Assembly (NCBI GenBank): GCA_037189665.1
Contig: JBBCIV010000217.1
Location: 1 to 29,694 of the forward strand
DNA: 29,694 bases
Source: BPJO01 sp037189665
GTDB lineage: Bacteria; Planctomycetota; Phycisphaerae; Tepidisphaerales; Tepidisphaeraceae
Direction of reading: 5' to 3'
Made by a program: the position numbers and the translations under genes. Below are positions 1 to 8,980 of this stretch, piece by piece. The number at the start of each line of letters is the position of its first letter. The stretch's first letter is position 1. A model generated the notes under the pieces. The model was not told the origin of the DNA and ran no database searches. It saw only the letters and a program-made list of their open reading frames with translations.

Positions 1-71
1 TCACGCCATCGCACGTTCGGCGCCGCTCGATTTGTCATGGGGAGGCTCGTTTCCTAGGATACGGGCCTTCG

Positions 72-971
72 ATGAGCGTTTCTCTTTCCCATCTCGTGCT
101 TCCCGATGCTCCCAGAGGCCCGCGCAAGCCGTCGTGGCTGAAGATGCGGATGCCCGGCGGCGAGGGGTACGCGACGCTCAAGAAGCTGGTGGACGACAAC
201 CGGCTACACACCGTCTGTCAGTCCGCCAAGTGCCCGAACATCGGCGAATGCTGGTCGGCAGGCACGGCGACGCTGATGATCCTGGGTGACGTCTGCACGC
301 GGTCGTGCGGCTTCTGCCACATCGCGACGGGCCGGCCGCCTGAACTGGATCTGGACGAGCCGCGCCGCGTAGGCGAGGCGGTGGCGGTGATGAGCCTCGG
401 CCACGTCGTCATCACCAGCGTCAACCGCGACGAACTCCCCGACGGAGGGGCGGAAATCTGGGCGGAAACCATCCGGCAGATCCGCAAGCAGTCGCCAGGC
501 ACGAGCATCGAAGTGCTCATCCCCGATTTCTGCGGCGACTGGAACGCGCTCCAGCTCGTCCTCGACGAAAAGCCCGAAATCCTCGCCCACAACATCGAAT
601 CCGTGCCCAGCCAGTATTACCGCGTCCGCCCGCAGGCGAAGTACCGCCGGTCGCTTGACCTGCTCCAGATCGCCAAACAGCAGGGCCTGACCAGCAAGAC
701 CGGCATGATGCTCGGCATCGGCGAGAAGGAACACGAGATCGATTCCGTGCTCGACGACCTCGTCGGCATCGGCTGCGACATCCTCACGCTCGGCCAATAC
801 CTCCAGCCGACGCCGAAGCACCTGCCCGTCGATCGATGGGTGACGCCCGACGAGTTCAACCACTGGAAGCACCACGGCGAAGCAAAGGGCCTGCGCCACA
901 TCGAATCCGGCCCGCTCGTCCGCTCGAGCTACCACGCCGAAAAACAGGTCCACGCCCACGCGGCAGTGTGA
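72..971 (+). CDS. lipA: Lipoyl synthase (radical SAM, LipA)
   Basis: Inserts two sulfur atoms into octanoyl groups carried on lipoyl domains of 2-oxoacid dehydrogenases or the glycine cleavage H protein; cytosolic. The 299-residue length is normal for the family. The auxiliary [4Fe-4S] cluster ligands are Cys49, Cys54 and Cys60 (motif CQSAKCPNIGEC), the radical-SAM cluster ligands are Cys75, Cys79 and Cys82 (CTRSCGFC), and the C-terminal RSSY motif at 284-287 supplies the conserved serine that ligates the auxiliary cluster. All diagnostic residues are present, so the enzyme should be active. The ATG at 72 gives the expected short leader before the first cysteine motif; no clear Shine-Dalgarno lies upstream. 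No lipB or dehydrogenase gene is adjacent, so it may be transcribed alone. Confidence 0.97.
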   Translation: MSVSLSHLVLPDAPRGPRKPSWLKMRMPGGEGYATLKKLVDDNRLHTVCQSAKCPNIGECWSAGTATLMILGDVCTRSCGFCHIATGRPPELDLDEPRRVGEAVAVMSLGHVVITSVNRDELPDGGAEIWAETIRQIRKQSPGTSIEVLIPDFCGDWNALQLVLDEKPEILAHNIESVPSQYYRVRPQAKYRRSLDLLQIAKQQGLTSKTGMMLGIGEKEHEIDSVLDDLVGIGCDILTLGQYLQPTPKHLPVDRWVTPDEFNHWKHHGEAKGLRHIESGPLVRSSYHAEKQVHAHAAV

Positions 972-1371
972 TCCTCCAGAATCTCAAAATTTCCCCAATT
1001 TTTGGCAGACGATGCGGAATGGGGATGATATAAGTTAGTATTATGTTTGGGGTTCGCAGAGGGGGCGACAGGGGCGGTAATTTGCCACGCCCGGGAGGCA
1101 CGGTGGGGGGGGTGTTGTAAATGCTTTCAAAACTATTTTTTACGTAATAGAAAAACAGAAAAATCACGGGCCTCGCCCAAATCGCCACGCCGTTCTGATT
1201 GGCGATCCATCTTTCACAAAAGCAAAGCGGCCTTGTCAGCGGGGAAAACTTCGATTCCTTTTCAAAAATCGCCAATTCCACGTCCCAATCGATGAAAAGT
1301 ACGCACCGCCTCTTGCCATTTACGGAGAATAAAGGATCATTTGGTCTGTTTTAAAAACGAGGACGTTTACC
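972..1371. other. AT-rich intergenic region, no gene recognised
   Basis: About 400 bases without a credible gene. The base composition is visibly richer in A and T than the flanks. It contains a weak AAAATT/AATTTT hairpin at 986-1002 just after lipA, which lacks a GC stem and is only a poor terminator candidate. The heptamer ATCGCCA occurs at 1181-1187 and 1268-1274 and in reverse complement at 1200-1206, which could be operator half-sites for the next gene. Short open frames on both strands here have low-complexity or unnatural composition and are not called. Confidence 0.5.
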
Positions 1372-4104
1372 ATGCAGACCACCGACCTTGCTCACGACGT
1401 GCTTCGCCAGGAACGCCAGCCGCTGGATGCGCTGTTCGCGCCGCAGTCGGTGGCGTTGATCGGCGCGACGGAGACCGCCGGCTCGGTCGGGCGCACGTTG
1501 CTGTGGAACCTGATGAGCAACCCGTTCGGCGGGACGATCTATCCGGTCAACCCGAAGCGGCCTTCGGTGCTGGGCATCAAGGCGTATCCGACGGTGAAGG
1601 ACATCCCCGCGAACGTCGATCTGGCGGTCATCTGCACGCCGGCGGCGACCGTGCCGGGGCTGGTCGGGCAGTGCGCCGAGGCGGGCGTGAAGGGCGCGAT
1701 CGTCATCTCGGCGGGCTTCAAGGAACTGGGCGCGCCCGGCGAGGCGCTCGAACACCAGATCGCCGAGCAGGCGCGAAAAAGCCGCATGCGCATCATCGGC
1801 CCGAATTGCCTGGGCCTCATGAACCCGCTCACCGGCCTGAACGCCACGTTCGCCAAGGGCATGGCCAAGCCGGGTCGCGTGGCGTTCATCTCGCAATCGG
1901 GCGCGCTCTGTACGGCGGTGCTCGACTGGAGCTTCCGCGAGCAGGTGGGGTTCAGCGCGTTCGTGTCGGTCGGATCGATGCTCGACGTCAGTTGGGGCGA
2001 CCTCATCGATTACCTCGGCAACGACCCGCGCACGCAGTCGATCCTCATCTACATGGAGACCATCGGCGACGCCCGGCGGTTCCTGAGCGCGGCGCGCGAG
2101 GTGGCGCTGAATAAGCCGATCATCGTGATCAAGCCCGGCCGGTCCGAAGCCGCGGCAAAGGCGGCGGCGAGCCATACGGGGTCGATGACGGGGTCAGACG
2201 ACGTGCTCGACGCCGCGTTCCAGCGCGTGGGCGTGCTGCGGGTGAACAATATTGCGGACCTGTTTTACATGGCCGAGGTGCTCAGCAGGCAGCCTCGGCC
2301 GAAGGGCAAGCGGCTGTCGATCATCACCAACGCGGGCGGGCCCGGCGTGCTGGCGACCGACGCGCTGATCACCAACGGCGGGGAGATGACGCCCATCTCG
2401 CCAGAGACGATCCAGCAGCTCAACACGTTTCTCCCGTCGGCGTGGAGCCATAACAACCCGATCGACGTGCTCGGCGACGCCGGCGCCGATCGCTATGCCA
2501 AGACGCTGGAAGTGGCCGCCAAGGACCCGAACGCCGACGGGCTGCTGGTCATCCTCACGCCGCAGGACATGACCGAATCGACCAAGACCGCGGAACTGCT
2601 CAAGCAGTATGCCAAGATCGACGACAAGCCCGTCCTTGCCAGCTGGATGGGCGGCGAAGACGTCGCCGCCGGCGAGGCGATTTTGAACGCCGCGGGCATT
2701 CCGACGTTCTCCTATCCCGATACCGCAGCCCGCATGTTCACGTACATGCACAAGTACGCGGACAACCTGCGCCTGCTCTACGAAACCCCCACGCTCGACG
2801 GCGACTTCGAGCCCGACCACGCCGCCGCCAAATCGATCATCGACGCGGCGCTGGCATCAGGCCGCACGTTGCTGGACGAGTACGAGTCGAAGCGCGTGCT
2901 GGCGGCGTACGGCATCCAGGCGTCGCCGACGATGGTTGCGCCCAATGCCGACGAAGCCGTGACGCTGGCGAACAAACTCGGCTACCCGGCGGTGCTCAAG
3001 ATCCATTCGCACATCATCACCCACAAGACCGACGTCGGCGGCGTGAAGCTGAACCTGAAGGACGAGGCCGAAGTGCGCCGCGCGTTCGACGAGATCAAGG
3101 CCAGCGTCGCCAGGCACGCCGGCGATCAGGCGGAGGCGGCGTTCCTCGGCGTGACGGTGCAGCCAATGGTAAAGCTTCAGGACGCGTACGAGATCATCCT
3201 CGGCTCATCGATCGATCCGCAGTTTGGCCCGGTGATGCTGTTCGGCATGGGCGGGCAACTGGTCGAGGTGTTCAAGGACAGCGCGCTGGCGCTGCCGCCG
3301 CTGAACGGCACGCTGGCGCGGCGGATGATGGAGAAGACCAGGATCTACAAGGCGCTCCTCGGCGTGCGCGGCCGGCCTGCGGTGAACCTGGATCAGCTTG
3401 CGTCGATCATGGTGCGATTCAGCCAGCTCGTGACGCAGCAGCCGCGCATCGCGGAATTGGACATCAATCCGCTGCTGGTCTCGCATCGCGGCATGATCGC
3501 GCTGGATGCCCGCGTGCTGCTGCACCCGCGCGACATCGCGGACGACAAGCTTCCGCGCACCGCCATTCGCCCATACCCGACGCAGTACGCCAAGCCGTTC
3601 AAAACGCAGAAGGGCGTGGACGTCGTCATTCGCCCGATTCGCCCGGAAGACGAGCCGCTGATGGTCGATTTCCACGGGGCGCTGTCGGAGCGGTCAGTGC
3701 GGTTCCGCTACTTCCACGCGATGAAGCTGTCGCAGCGCACGGCCCACGAACGGCTTACGCGAGTCTGTTTCAACGACTACGACCGCGAGATGGCGCTGGT
3801 GGCCGATTACCGCGACGAAACCGGCAAGCACCACATCGTCGGCGTCGGCCGACTGAGCCGCGTGCCGGACGACAGCGAGGCGGAGTTCGCGATCCTGATC
3901 ACCGACCAGTGGCAGGCCCAGGGGCTTGGCACGGAATTGCTCCGCCGGATGATCGACATCGCCCGTCAGGAGGGCATCCGCGCGGTGACGGCGGACATCC
4001 TCAGCGAGAACGCGGAGATGCAGAGGATGTGCCATCGCCTTGGCTTCACGCTTACGCGTGACGATGAGGCGGGCACGACCAAGGCGCACATTTTTACGCA
4101 CTGA
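1372..4104 (+). CDS. ADP-forming acyl/acetyl-CoA synthetase fused to GNAT acetyltransferase
   Basis: The order of domains is CoA-binding Rossmann (about 15-150), succinyl-CoA-ligase-like domains (about 155-460), ATP-grasp (about 500-715) and GNAT (about 749-910). The architecture matches Pat/PatZ (YfiQ) protein lysine acetyltransferases and the broader family annotated as bifunctional acetate-CoA ligase/GNAT proteins. The SHTG motif places a histidine at residue 268, where active NDP-forming synthetases carry the phosphorylated His; enterobacterial PatZ lacks it as far as I recall. The acetyl-CoA loop QAQGLGTELL lies at 848-857. The protein may therefore make acyl-CoA from acyl-phosphate-type chemistry and also acetylate proteins; the synthetase activity is inferred. 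The ATG at 1372 is preceded by GAGG about 9 nt upstream. It stands alone after a 400-bp gap. Confidence 0.92.
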   Translation: MQTTDLAHDVLRQERQPLDALFAPQSVALIGATETAGSVGRTLLWNLMSNPFGGTIYPVNPKRPSVLGIKAYPTVKDIPANVDLAVICTPAATVPGLVGQCAEAGVKGAIVISAGFKELGAPGEALEHQIAEQARKSRMRIIGPNCLGLMNPLTGLNATFAKGMAKPGRVAFISQSGALCTAVLDWSFREQVGFSAFVSVGSMLDVSWGDLIDYLGNDPRTQSILIYMETIGDARRFLSAAREVALNKPIIVIKPGRSEAAAKAAASHTGSMTGSDDVLDAAFQRVGVLRVNNIADLFYMAEVLSRQPRPKGKRLSIITNAGGPGVLATDALITNGGEMTPISPETIQQLNTFLPSAWSHNNPIDVLGDAGADRYAKTLEVAAKDPNADGLLVILTPQDMTESTKTAELLKQYAKIDDKPVLASWMGGEDVAAGEAILNAAGIPTFSYPDTAARMFTYMHKYADNLRLLYETPTLDGDFEPDHAAAKSIIDAALASGRTLLDEYESKRVLAAYGIQASPTMVAPNADEAVTLANKLGYPAVLKIHSHIITHKTDVGGVKLNLKDEAEVRRAFDEIKASVARHAGDQAEAAFLGVTVQPMVKLQDAYEIILGSSIDPQFGPVMLFGMGGQLVEVFKDSALALPPLNGTLARRMMEKTRIYKALLGVRGRPAVNLDQLASIMVRFSQLVTQQPRIAELDINPLLVSHRGMIALDARVLLHPRDIADDKLPRTAIRPYPTQYAKPFKTQKGVDVVIRPIRPEDEPLMVDFHGALSERSVRFRYFHAMKLSQRTAHERLTRVCFNDYDREMALVADYRDETGKHHIVGVGRLSRVPDDSEAEFAILITDQWQAQGLGTELLRRMIDIARQEGIRAVTADILSENAEMQRMCHRLGFTLTRDDEAGTTKAHIFTH

Positions 4105-4252
4105 GGTGTTGATCCGCGTAACTTCCGGCCGGCAAACGGGTTGGCCGGGCCGAGGCCGCTTCCGAACGTGCGCCGCGCCGAAAAAAGGGCTGCGCGTCGA
4201 TAAAAAAACGTTGTAACCCCTCCGTGGAGGTCGATAAAGTTGCGGGTAAGTC

Positions 4253-4288
4253 CCAGGTGGGCATTGTCACATCATGTCGCCCGCCTGG
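4253..4288 (+). other. Hairpin in the 5' leader of the small hypothetical gene
   Basis: CCAGGTGGGC at 4253-4262 pairs with GCCCGCCTGG at 4279-4288 (10 bp, one G-U wobble) around a 16-nt loop, 43 nt before the chosen start at 4332. The surrounding gap 4105-4331 also holds a CCGGCC/GGCCGG stem (4125-4148) after the synthetase gene without a T-tract, and a direct repeat GTCGATAAA at 4196 and 4230. Function is unknown; a structured leader or small RNA is possible but unsupported beyond the stem. Confidence 0.4.
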
Positions 4289-4331
4289 AGATCGTCGGAG
4301 TGAGCCGGCCGGATTTCACGCGGAGGGTGGT

Positions 4332-4820
4332 ATGGTCGAAGCCGCCACGGAGTTTCCGCCCATGCCCGAGATCGGGCATCCGGAGTCGTATTACGCCCGG
4401 ATCGCCAAGCACGCCGAGCGGGACGGAAACCATCACTTGCACGAGTTGGCGAAGGTGGGGCAATACGTGACCCTGGCGCTGGATCCGGCGCTGGAGTGGG
4501 ATCAGAAGCTGCGCTACTTCCGCCATGCCCTGAACCGCCACTGCGTGCCGCCGCCGTTCGCGGATGACCGGTGCTGGAAATTCTATCGCGACCTGGCGGA
4601 CGTCGTCCGCGACGCCTGCGGCCGCGAGGCGATGCGCATCTGCTCTGCCGAGGACGACCTCTACGCCGCACGGCTTGAGATGGGGCAGGACCGCGAGAAG
4701 ATCGAGTCCGAAGCCGAAGGCTTCTTTCACCGACTCATGGGCGGCTACGGCGACTGCCCCGATTGGTTCAGTCACGAGGACTGGGAACAGATCCGGCTGG
4801 TTCGGGATCAGTGGATCTGA
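4332..4820 (+). CDS. Hypothetical soluble protein (162 aa)
   Basis: I do not recognise a family. The protein is acidic, probably all-helical and cytosolic, with no signal peptide or membrane segment. It is rich in Trp, His, Tyr and Asp/Glu, with motifs such as HPESYYARIAKHAERDGNHH near the N-terminus and a Trp-rich C-terminus (CPDWFSHEDWEQI). The ATG at 4332 is preferred over an in-frame GTG at 4224 because GGAGG lies 6 nt upstream at 4322-4326 and because the upstream segment is filled by a hairpin. The last 53 bases overlap, tail to tail, the convergent membrane-protein gene. Codon usage matches the neighbours, which supports a real gene despite the lack of a named family. Confidence 0.7.
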   Translation: MVEAATEFPPMPEIGHPESYYARIAKHAERDGNHHLHELAKVGQYVTLALDPALEWDQKLRYFRHALNRHCVPPPFADDRCWKFYRDLADVVRDACGREAMRICSAEDDLYAARLEMGQDREKIESEAEGFFHRLMGGYGDCPDWFSHEDWEQIRLVRDQWI

Positions 4821-6390
4821 TGCGGCGCGTCTCATCGCGGCGCGATCGCGTGAACGACAGGTACAGTAGAGCGCCCGTCGCCACCAGCACCGCCCAGGCG
4901 ATGTCGGGATGCAGGCCGACGGTGAAGGCACGCAGCGCATCGGCGTTCTGAACGAAGACGCTCTCGGGCGCCTCGTGCCGGAACGCCGCCACGCGGTCGG
5001 GCTTCAGCAGCACCGCCAGCGTGGAGCAGGCGCTCACCAGCGACAGGAACACGCCCGCCAGCGTCGGCCCCCATCCCGCCACCACAAAGCACGCCGAGCA
5101 CGCGGCCGCGAACAGGAGGTAACGCTCGTGAATCTGAAGGGGGAAGACGAAGAACAGCAGCCACGGCGTGACGATCGCGACCGCGAACCGCGGGTCGTCC
5201 CGCCGGTCATGCCGTGCGGCGGCGATGCCGCAGGCGATGGTCAGCAGGACGAACGTCCCGCGCAACAGCGCTTTCAGCGTCACATCGATGCCGAACGCGC
5301 TAAACACGACATAATACATGTCGGTCGTCCCGCCGAACTCGAAGCGCTTGTCGAGCAGCGCCGGCAGGTTGTTCGGCAGGCCGACCGTCATGCGGTCGAA
5401 GTGGTGCGTCCCGAATGCGAACCCGCACTGATACCACGCATCGCTCGCGTCCCACAACGGCATGCACAGCAGGATCGCCACGCCCACGATCGCCCCCGAC
5501 GCCGGCGCAAACCACGGCCGCCACTGCTTGCGGGTGGCCAGGAACGCGTTCGCGCCCATCACGCCCAGCACGATGAGCGTCACCCATGCGATGCTCCACC
5601 AGTTGATGCCGCCCTCGATGCGCCGCAGCATCCAAGGACTGACGACGATCGCCGTTCCGAACACCAGTCCGCCCAGCAGGTAAAGCGCCTCCCGCCACTT
5701 CCACCTTACCAGCGGCCAGACGATCAGCACCACGCTCACCGCGAGGATCTGCCCCTTGAACATGGCCCCGATCGCGATCACCAGCCCGGCCAGCCACCAG
5801 CGATCGGCGCACGCCAGGTACACCGCCCACACGTAGAACGCCACAACCCAGATGTCCCACGTCGCCCACCCGTAGGCGCTGATGAGGGACGCCGGATTGA
5901 GCCACAGCAGCATCGCGGCGATCAGCCCGCGCGTCGTCCCGGTCCAGCGCGTCGGCGGCGACGTGCTCGACCGCACGCACCAGTGCCGCACCAGCATGAA
6001 CATGCCGATCGCGGCGATCAGCTCGATCGTGGTGTTGAACCACAGGACCGGCTTGGCGAACTCAAACGTGTTCTGATACTCGGCCAGATCGGGAAACGCG
6101 CCTGCGTCGATCTTCGCCCACAGCGTCATCACCGCCAGTCGCAATGGAGCGTAGTCGAGCCAGACGGCATCGTACCGATCCTGGTTCCGCATCGTGTCGT
6201 AGAGGGCGAGATACCCCTCATCCAGTGCGCGCCGACCCCAGTAAAAGCCGCGTTCCATGTCGTCGCGAAAGCGGAGCGGGCGCGTTTCGTCGAACGTCCA
6301 TCGACGCAGGCCGTGTTCGGTCGGCAGGCCGCACCAGAGCGCCAGCGCCGCCAGCAGCACCGCGATGATCCTCGTCACGCCCACTCGCAT
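4768..6390 (-). CDS. Polytopic membrane protein, GT-C glycosyltransferase-like
   Basis: A 540-residue integral membrane protein with roughly ten to twelve hydrophobic segments. After the first segment comes a polar loop rich in acidic residues (FDETRPLRFRDDMERGFYWGRR), as in GT-C enzymes where acidic residues of the first extracytoplasmic loop are catalytic. Near the C-terminal third there is an IHERYLL motif of the kind seen in bacterial mannosyl/glucosyltransferase-like GT-C proteins. It probably transfers a sugar from a polyprenyl-phosphate donor outside the membrane; donor and acceptor cannot be told. It starts 15 nt after the isomerase-like gene ends, so the two are likely co-transcribed. 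The ATG at 6390 opens directly into the first membrane segment. The 3' end overlaps the convergent hypothetical gene by 53 bp. Confidence 0.75.
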   Translation of the reverse strand: MRVGVTRIIAVLLAALALWCGLPTEHGLRRWTFDETRPLRFRDDMERGFYWGRRALDEGYLALYDTMRNQDRYDAVWLDYAPLRLAVMTLWAKIDAGAFPDLAEYQNTFEFAKPVLWFNTTIELIAAIGMFMLVRHWCVRSSTSPPTRWTGTTRGLIAAMLLWLNPASLISAYGWATWDIWVVAFYVWAVYLACADRWWLAGLVIAIGAMFKGQILAVSVVLIVWPLVRWKWREALYLLGGLVFGTAIVVSPWMLRRIEGGINWWSIAWVTLIVLGVMGANAFLATRKQWRPWFAPASGAIVGVAILLCMPLWDASDAWYQCGFAFGTHHFDRMTVGLPNNLPALLDKRFEFGGTTDMYYVVFSAFGIDVTLKALLRGTFVLLTIACGIAAARHDRRDDPRFAVAIVTPWLLFFVFPLQIHERYLLFAAACSACFVVAGWGPTLAGVFLSLVSACSTLAVLLKPDRVAAFRHEAPESVFVQNADALRAFTVGLHPDIAWAVLVATGALLYLSFTRSRRDETRRIRSTDPEPAGSVPSPRD

Positions 6391-6405
6391 CGGTTGCCCC
6401 CGCGA

Positions 6406-7842
6406 TCAGCACACCTGCGCCACTTCCATGTTGAGCAATGCGCCCAGCTTCTGGATCTGGCTTGCCCAGCGTCCGACGCCCACCGCGCAATGGTGGGCCG
6501 GGCCGTGAGCGTTCCATTGTTCGACGAAGTTACGGGCGCCGATCTTGAAGCGGTAGCGACTGTTGGTGTTGCCGATCTCGAGGATCGGCCCCGGCACGCT
6601 CTCGGCCTCGGCGACGAGCAGCTTCAGCCGGCCGTCGGCGGTCTGGACGACGCTCAGGAGCGTCACCGGCCCGTGCCGGACCGACATCTCCACGCTCAGC
6701 CCGCGGCCGACCTTGCCGTGGTAGACCTTCAGCGGCCGAACCTTCGTCTTGCCCTGGGCGATCGCGATGTGCCCCGGCCCGTCGTGGCCCATCAGCACCA
6801 CGTCGTCCTTGAAGTCCATCGCGTAATACTCCGTGAACGATCCGCCGGCCCCGAAGGTGTCGAGGATCTTCATCGCCTGGACGTTCTTGATCTCCAGTTC
6901 GCCCGCCACCGGCACGCCGCGCGCGGTCAGGAGCGAGTTGCCGAGGATGATCGAGCTGATCGCGTCTTCGTTCTCCGGCACGCCGGTGCCCATGTAGTAG
7001 TACGCCAGCGAGCCCAGGTCGTGCCGCTTCACCAGTTCGTCCAGCGCGACGCTCGTGCGGGCGGCGCGCACGAGTTCGTCGATCGGGCAGTCGGACTGGA
7101 CGTCGAACGCCTCGCCGAAGTGCTTTACGCGGGCGTCGATCTGCGAATCGGTCACCTCGCGCCGCAGCGCCGCCAGCTCGTCCACCTCGACGATCTCGAC
7201 GTGCCCGCCGAAGTGCGCGCACTGCTGGGTGAGGTCGGAATAGATGTCGAGCATCCCGCCGTAGTAGTGGCCCATGACGCCGAGGCGGTTGTGCTCCATC
7301 GCGTGGGCGACCTTCGCGGCCTGCACCCACTGGTCGATCTGGGTCCAGACGTGATCGTCGCCTTCGAGCATGCCGGTGATCTGGTGGAACGGGATTCGGC
7401 TGCGGTTGAAGACGTTGGCGATCTCCGGCACCGGGCACGACGCGCAGTAGGCCAGCCATTCGCCGGTCATCTTCGTGCGGTCGTTCATGGCGTTGAACGA
7501 CGCGTAGTCGATCGCGGCCTCGGGCTGCAAGTTGAGGATGATCACCGGCACCTTCGCCCGGCGGACCACCGGCAGCACGGTGCTGGAAAGGGCGTAGGTC
7601 GTCACGTGAAGGAAGATCAGGTCGACGTCCTGCCGGCGCAACGCGTGCCCGGCGTCGAGCGCCTTCTCAGGCGTGTCGACCAGCCCGACGTTCACGACCT
7701 GCGCCCCGCGCTTGCCGAGCTGCTCGGCCACGCGCGCCAGGTAGCCTTCCAGTCGCTCCTTCAACCCCGCAAACTGCGGCCAATACGCCTCCAGGCCGAT
7801 TCCGAACAGCCCGACCTTTAACGGATGTGCTTCCGCGGACAT
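6406..7842 (-). CDS. L-arabinose isomerase family sugar isomerase
   Basis: A 478-residue cytosolic protein of the L-arabinose/L-fucose isomerase fold. Against E. coli AraA the four active-site residues appear to be kept: Glu315 (AGELEIKN), Glu338 (SFTEYY), His353 (MGHDGPGH) and one of the His pair 450-451 (GPAHHCAV). The N-terminal segment (KVGLFGIGLEAYWPQF) differs from classical AraA, so it belongs to a divergent clade and the real aldose-ketose pair is uncertain. A strong Shine-Dalgarno GAGGAGG sits 4 nt before the ATG. It lies 53 bp after the Gfo/Idh/MocA gene and 15 bp before the GT-C-like gene, in one minus-strand group that suggests handling of a pentose or deoxysugar. No ribulokinase or epimerase is adjacent, which argues against a standard ara operon. 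Confidence 0.85.
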   Translation of the reverse strand: MSAEAHPLKVGLFGIGLEAYWPQFAGLKERLEGYLARVAEQLGKRGAQVVNVGLVDTPEKALDAGHALRRQDVDLIFLHVTTYALSSTVLPVVRRAKVPVIILNLQPEAAIDYASFNAMNDRTKMTGEWLAYCASCPVPEIANVFNRSRIPFHQITGMLEGDDHVWTQIDQWVQAAKVAHAMEHNRLGVMGHYYGGMLDIYSDLTQQCAHFGGHVEIVEVDELAALRREVTDSQIDARVKHFGEAFDVQSDCPIDELVRAARTSVALDELVKRHDLGSLAYYYMGTGVPENEDAISSIILGNSLLTARGVPVAGELEIKNVQAMKILDTFGAGGSFTEYYAMDFKDDVVLMGHDGPGHIAIAQGKTKVRPLKVYHGKVGRGLSVEMSVRHGPVTLLSVVQTADGRLKLLVAEAESVPGPILEIGNTNSRYRFKIGARNFVEQWNAHGPAHHCAVGVGRWASQIQKLGALLNMEVAQVC

Positions 7843-7895
7843 GGACCCTCCTCTTTCGATTTTCGCGAGATGTGTGCGCCCCTCTTTTCGCCTTT

Positions 7896-8909
7896 CTACT
7901 TCAAGCTTCCGCGCCGCGATCGGTTCGCGTCGGCCGACTCGCGGGCGCGGATGCAGGCTTCGGTCACGTCGAGCGACGACTGGGCATCGATGAGCGCCCG
8001 CGTGCGCCCCGCGATGTGATCGATGAAATCCTGAAACGGCTGGCGATCGACGGATACGGGAACCTCGCGCGGGCCGTGGCGGTCGATGATCGAGAGCGAG
8101 TGGTTGCCGATCTCCATCACGCCCTCGGTGCCGACGACGCGCACCCAGTCATCGCCGTGCGATGGGGCGGCGTCGGGACGGAAGACGTCGATGCTCACGC
8201 TTGCCATCGCGTCGTTCTCGAACGCCAGATTACAGACGGCCGACCGTTCGAAGTCGCCGAAGCCGGCATTGTGTGAACTGGTGTGGAACGCCTGCACGTC
8301 GATCACCTTCGAGTTGGCGTACCACAGTATCCAGTCGATGGCGTGACTGCCGACCCACAGCAGGGTAGAGCCGTAGGTGGCGCGGTCGCGGGGGTCGTCC
8401 GGCCGGCCGGGGACCGGGGAGCTCTTGCGGGCGTTCAACACGCGCACGTCGCCGATCGCGCCCTCGGCGATCAGGCGATGTGCGGTGTAGAAGCCGGGCG
8501 AATATCTCAGGAACGTCATGCACGCCATGTGCACGTCCGGATGCCGGCGGCAGGCGTCGCGAAGCTGGTTCAGGTCTCCCATCTCCAGCGCGGCGGGCTT
8601 TTCCGGCAGCACGTGGATGCCGTGACGGATGAACTCCGTCGCCATCTCGGCGTGCTTCTCGTACGGCCCGCAGATGACGACCGCATCGAGCGGGGCGTCG
8701 AGCATCGCGTGCCAGTCTTCGTGCAACGTCGGGGCTTGATCGTGCTTGGCGCACCAGTCATTGACGTGCCTGAGCGCGTCGCCTCCGCATTCGCCGGGCG
8801 AGATCGCGGTGAGGCGAACGTTGGGCATCGCCGGCAGTTCCTTCAAAACTGCGGAATAGTGTCCTCGCGAGCCGACGAGGCCGAGCGAGCGAACGTCATT
8901 GCTGGGCAT
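7896..8909 (-). CDS. Gfo/Idh/MocA family oxidoreductase
   Basis: A 337-residue NAD(P)-dependent sugar or inositol dehydrogenase-type protein. The N-terminal Rossmann fold carries a glycine motif at 10-16 (GLVGSRG) rather than the usual GxGxxG, and the family EKP motif is at 103-105, whose Lys contacts cofactor and substrate. The C-terminal alpha/beta domain follows from about residue 125, including GSHAIDWILW, where a catalytic His is usual in this family. Substrate is unknown. It is the first gene of the minus-strand group with the isomerase and GT-C-like genes and is divergent from the hydrolase gene. No clear Shine-Dalgarno precedes the ATG at 8909. The C-terminus is short and basic (RSRRGSLK). 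Confidence 0.9.
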   Translation of the reverse strand: MPSNDVRSLGLVGSRGHYSAVLKELPAMPNVRLTAISPGECGGDALRHVNDWCAKHDQAPTLHEDWHAMLDAPLDAVVICGPYEKHAEMATEFIRHGIHVLPEKPAALEMGDLNQLRDACRRHPDVHMACMTFLRYSPGFYTAHRLIAEGAIGDVRVLNARKSSPVPGRPDDPRDRATYGSTLLWVGSHAIDWILWYANSKVIDVQAFHTSSHNAGFGDFERSAVCNLAFENDAMASVSIDVFRPDAAPSHGDDWVRVVGTEGVMEIGNHSLSIIDRHGPREVPVSVDRQPFQDFIDHIAGRTRALIDAQSSLDVTEACIRARESADANRSRRGSLK

Positions 8910-8980
8910 GCTTCAGAGCGTAACGGGCGTCGGCGATTTGAAAAGTGCTCAAATGCGCAAACCATCGTCCCTATTTAAAC

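Noticed and set aside
986..1002. Intrinsic terminator of lipA
   Set aside because: The stem is six A-T pairs without GC content, too weak to call as a terminator.
1047..1295. Small open frame in the lipA downstream gap
   Set aside because: No ribosome site, no family resemblance, and basic low-complexity composition; treated as noncoding.
4909..7821. A 970-codon open frame on the plus strand
   Set aside because: It is antisense to two well-supported minus-strand genes (GT-C-like and isomerase-family); its translation is a low-complexity Arg/His/Pro/Gln/Asp mix typical of antisense frames in GC-rich DNA.
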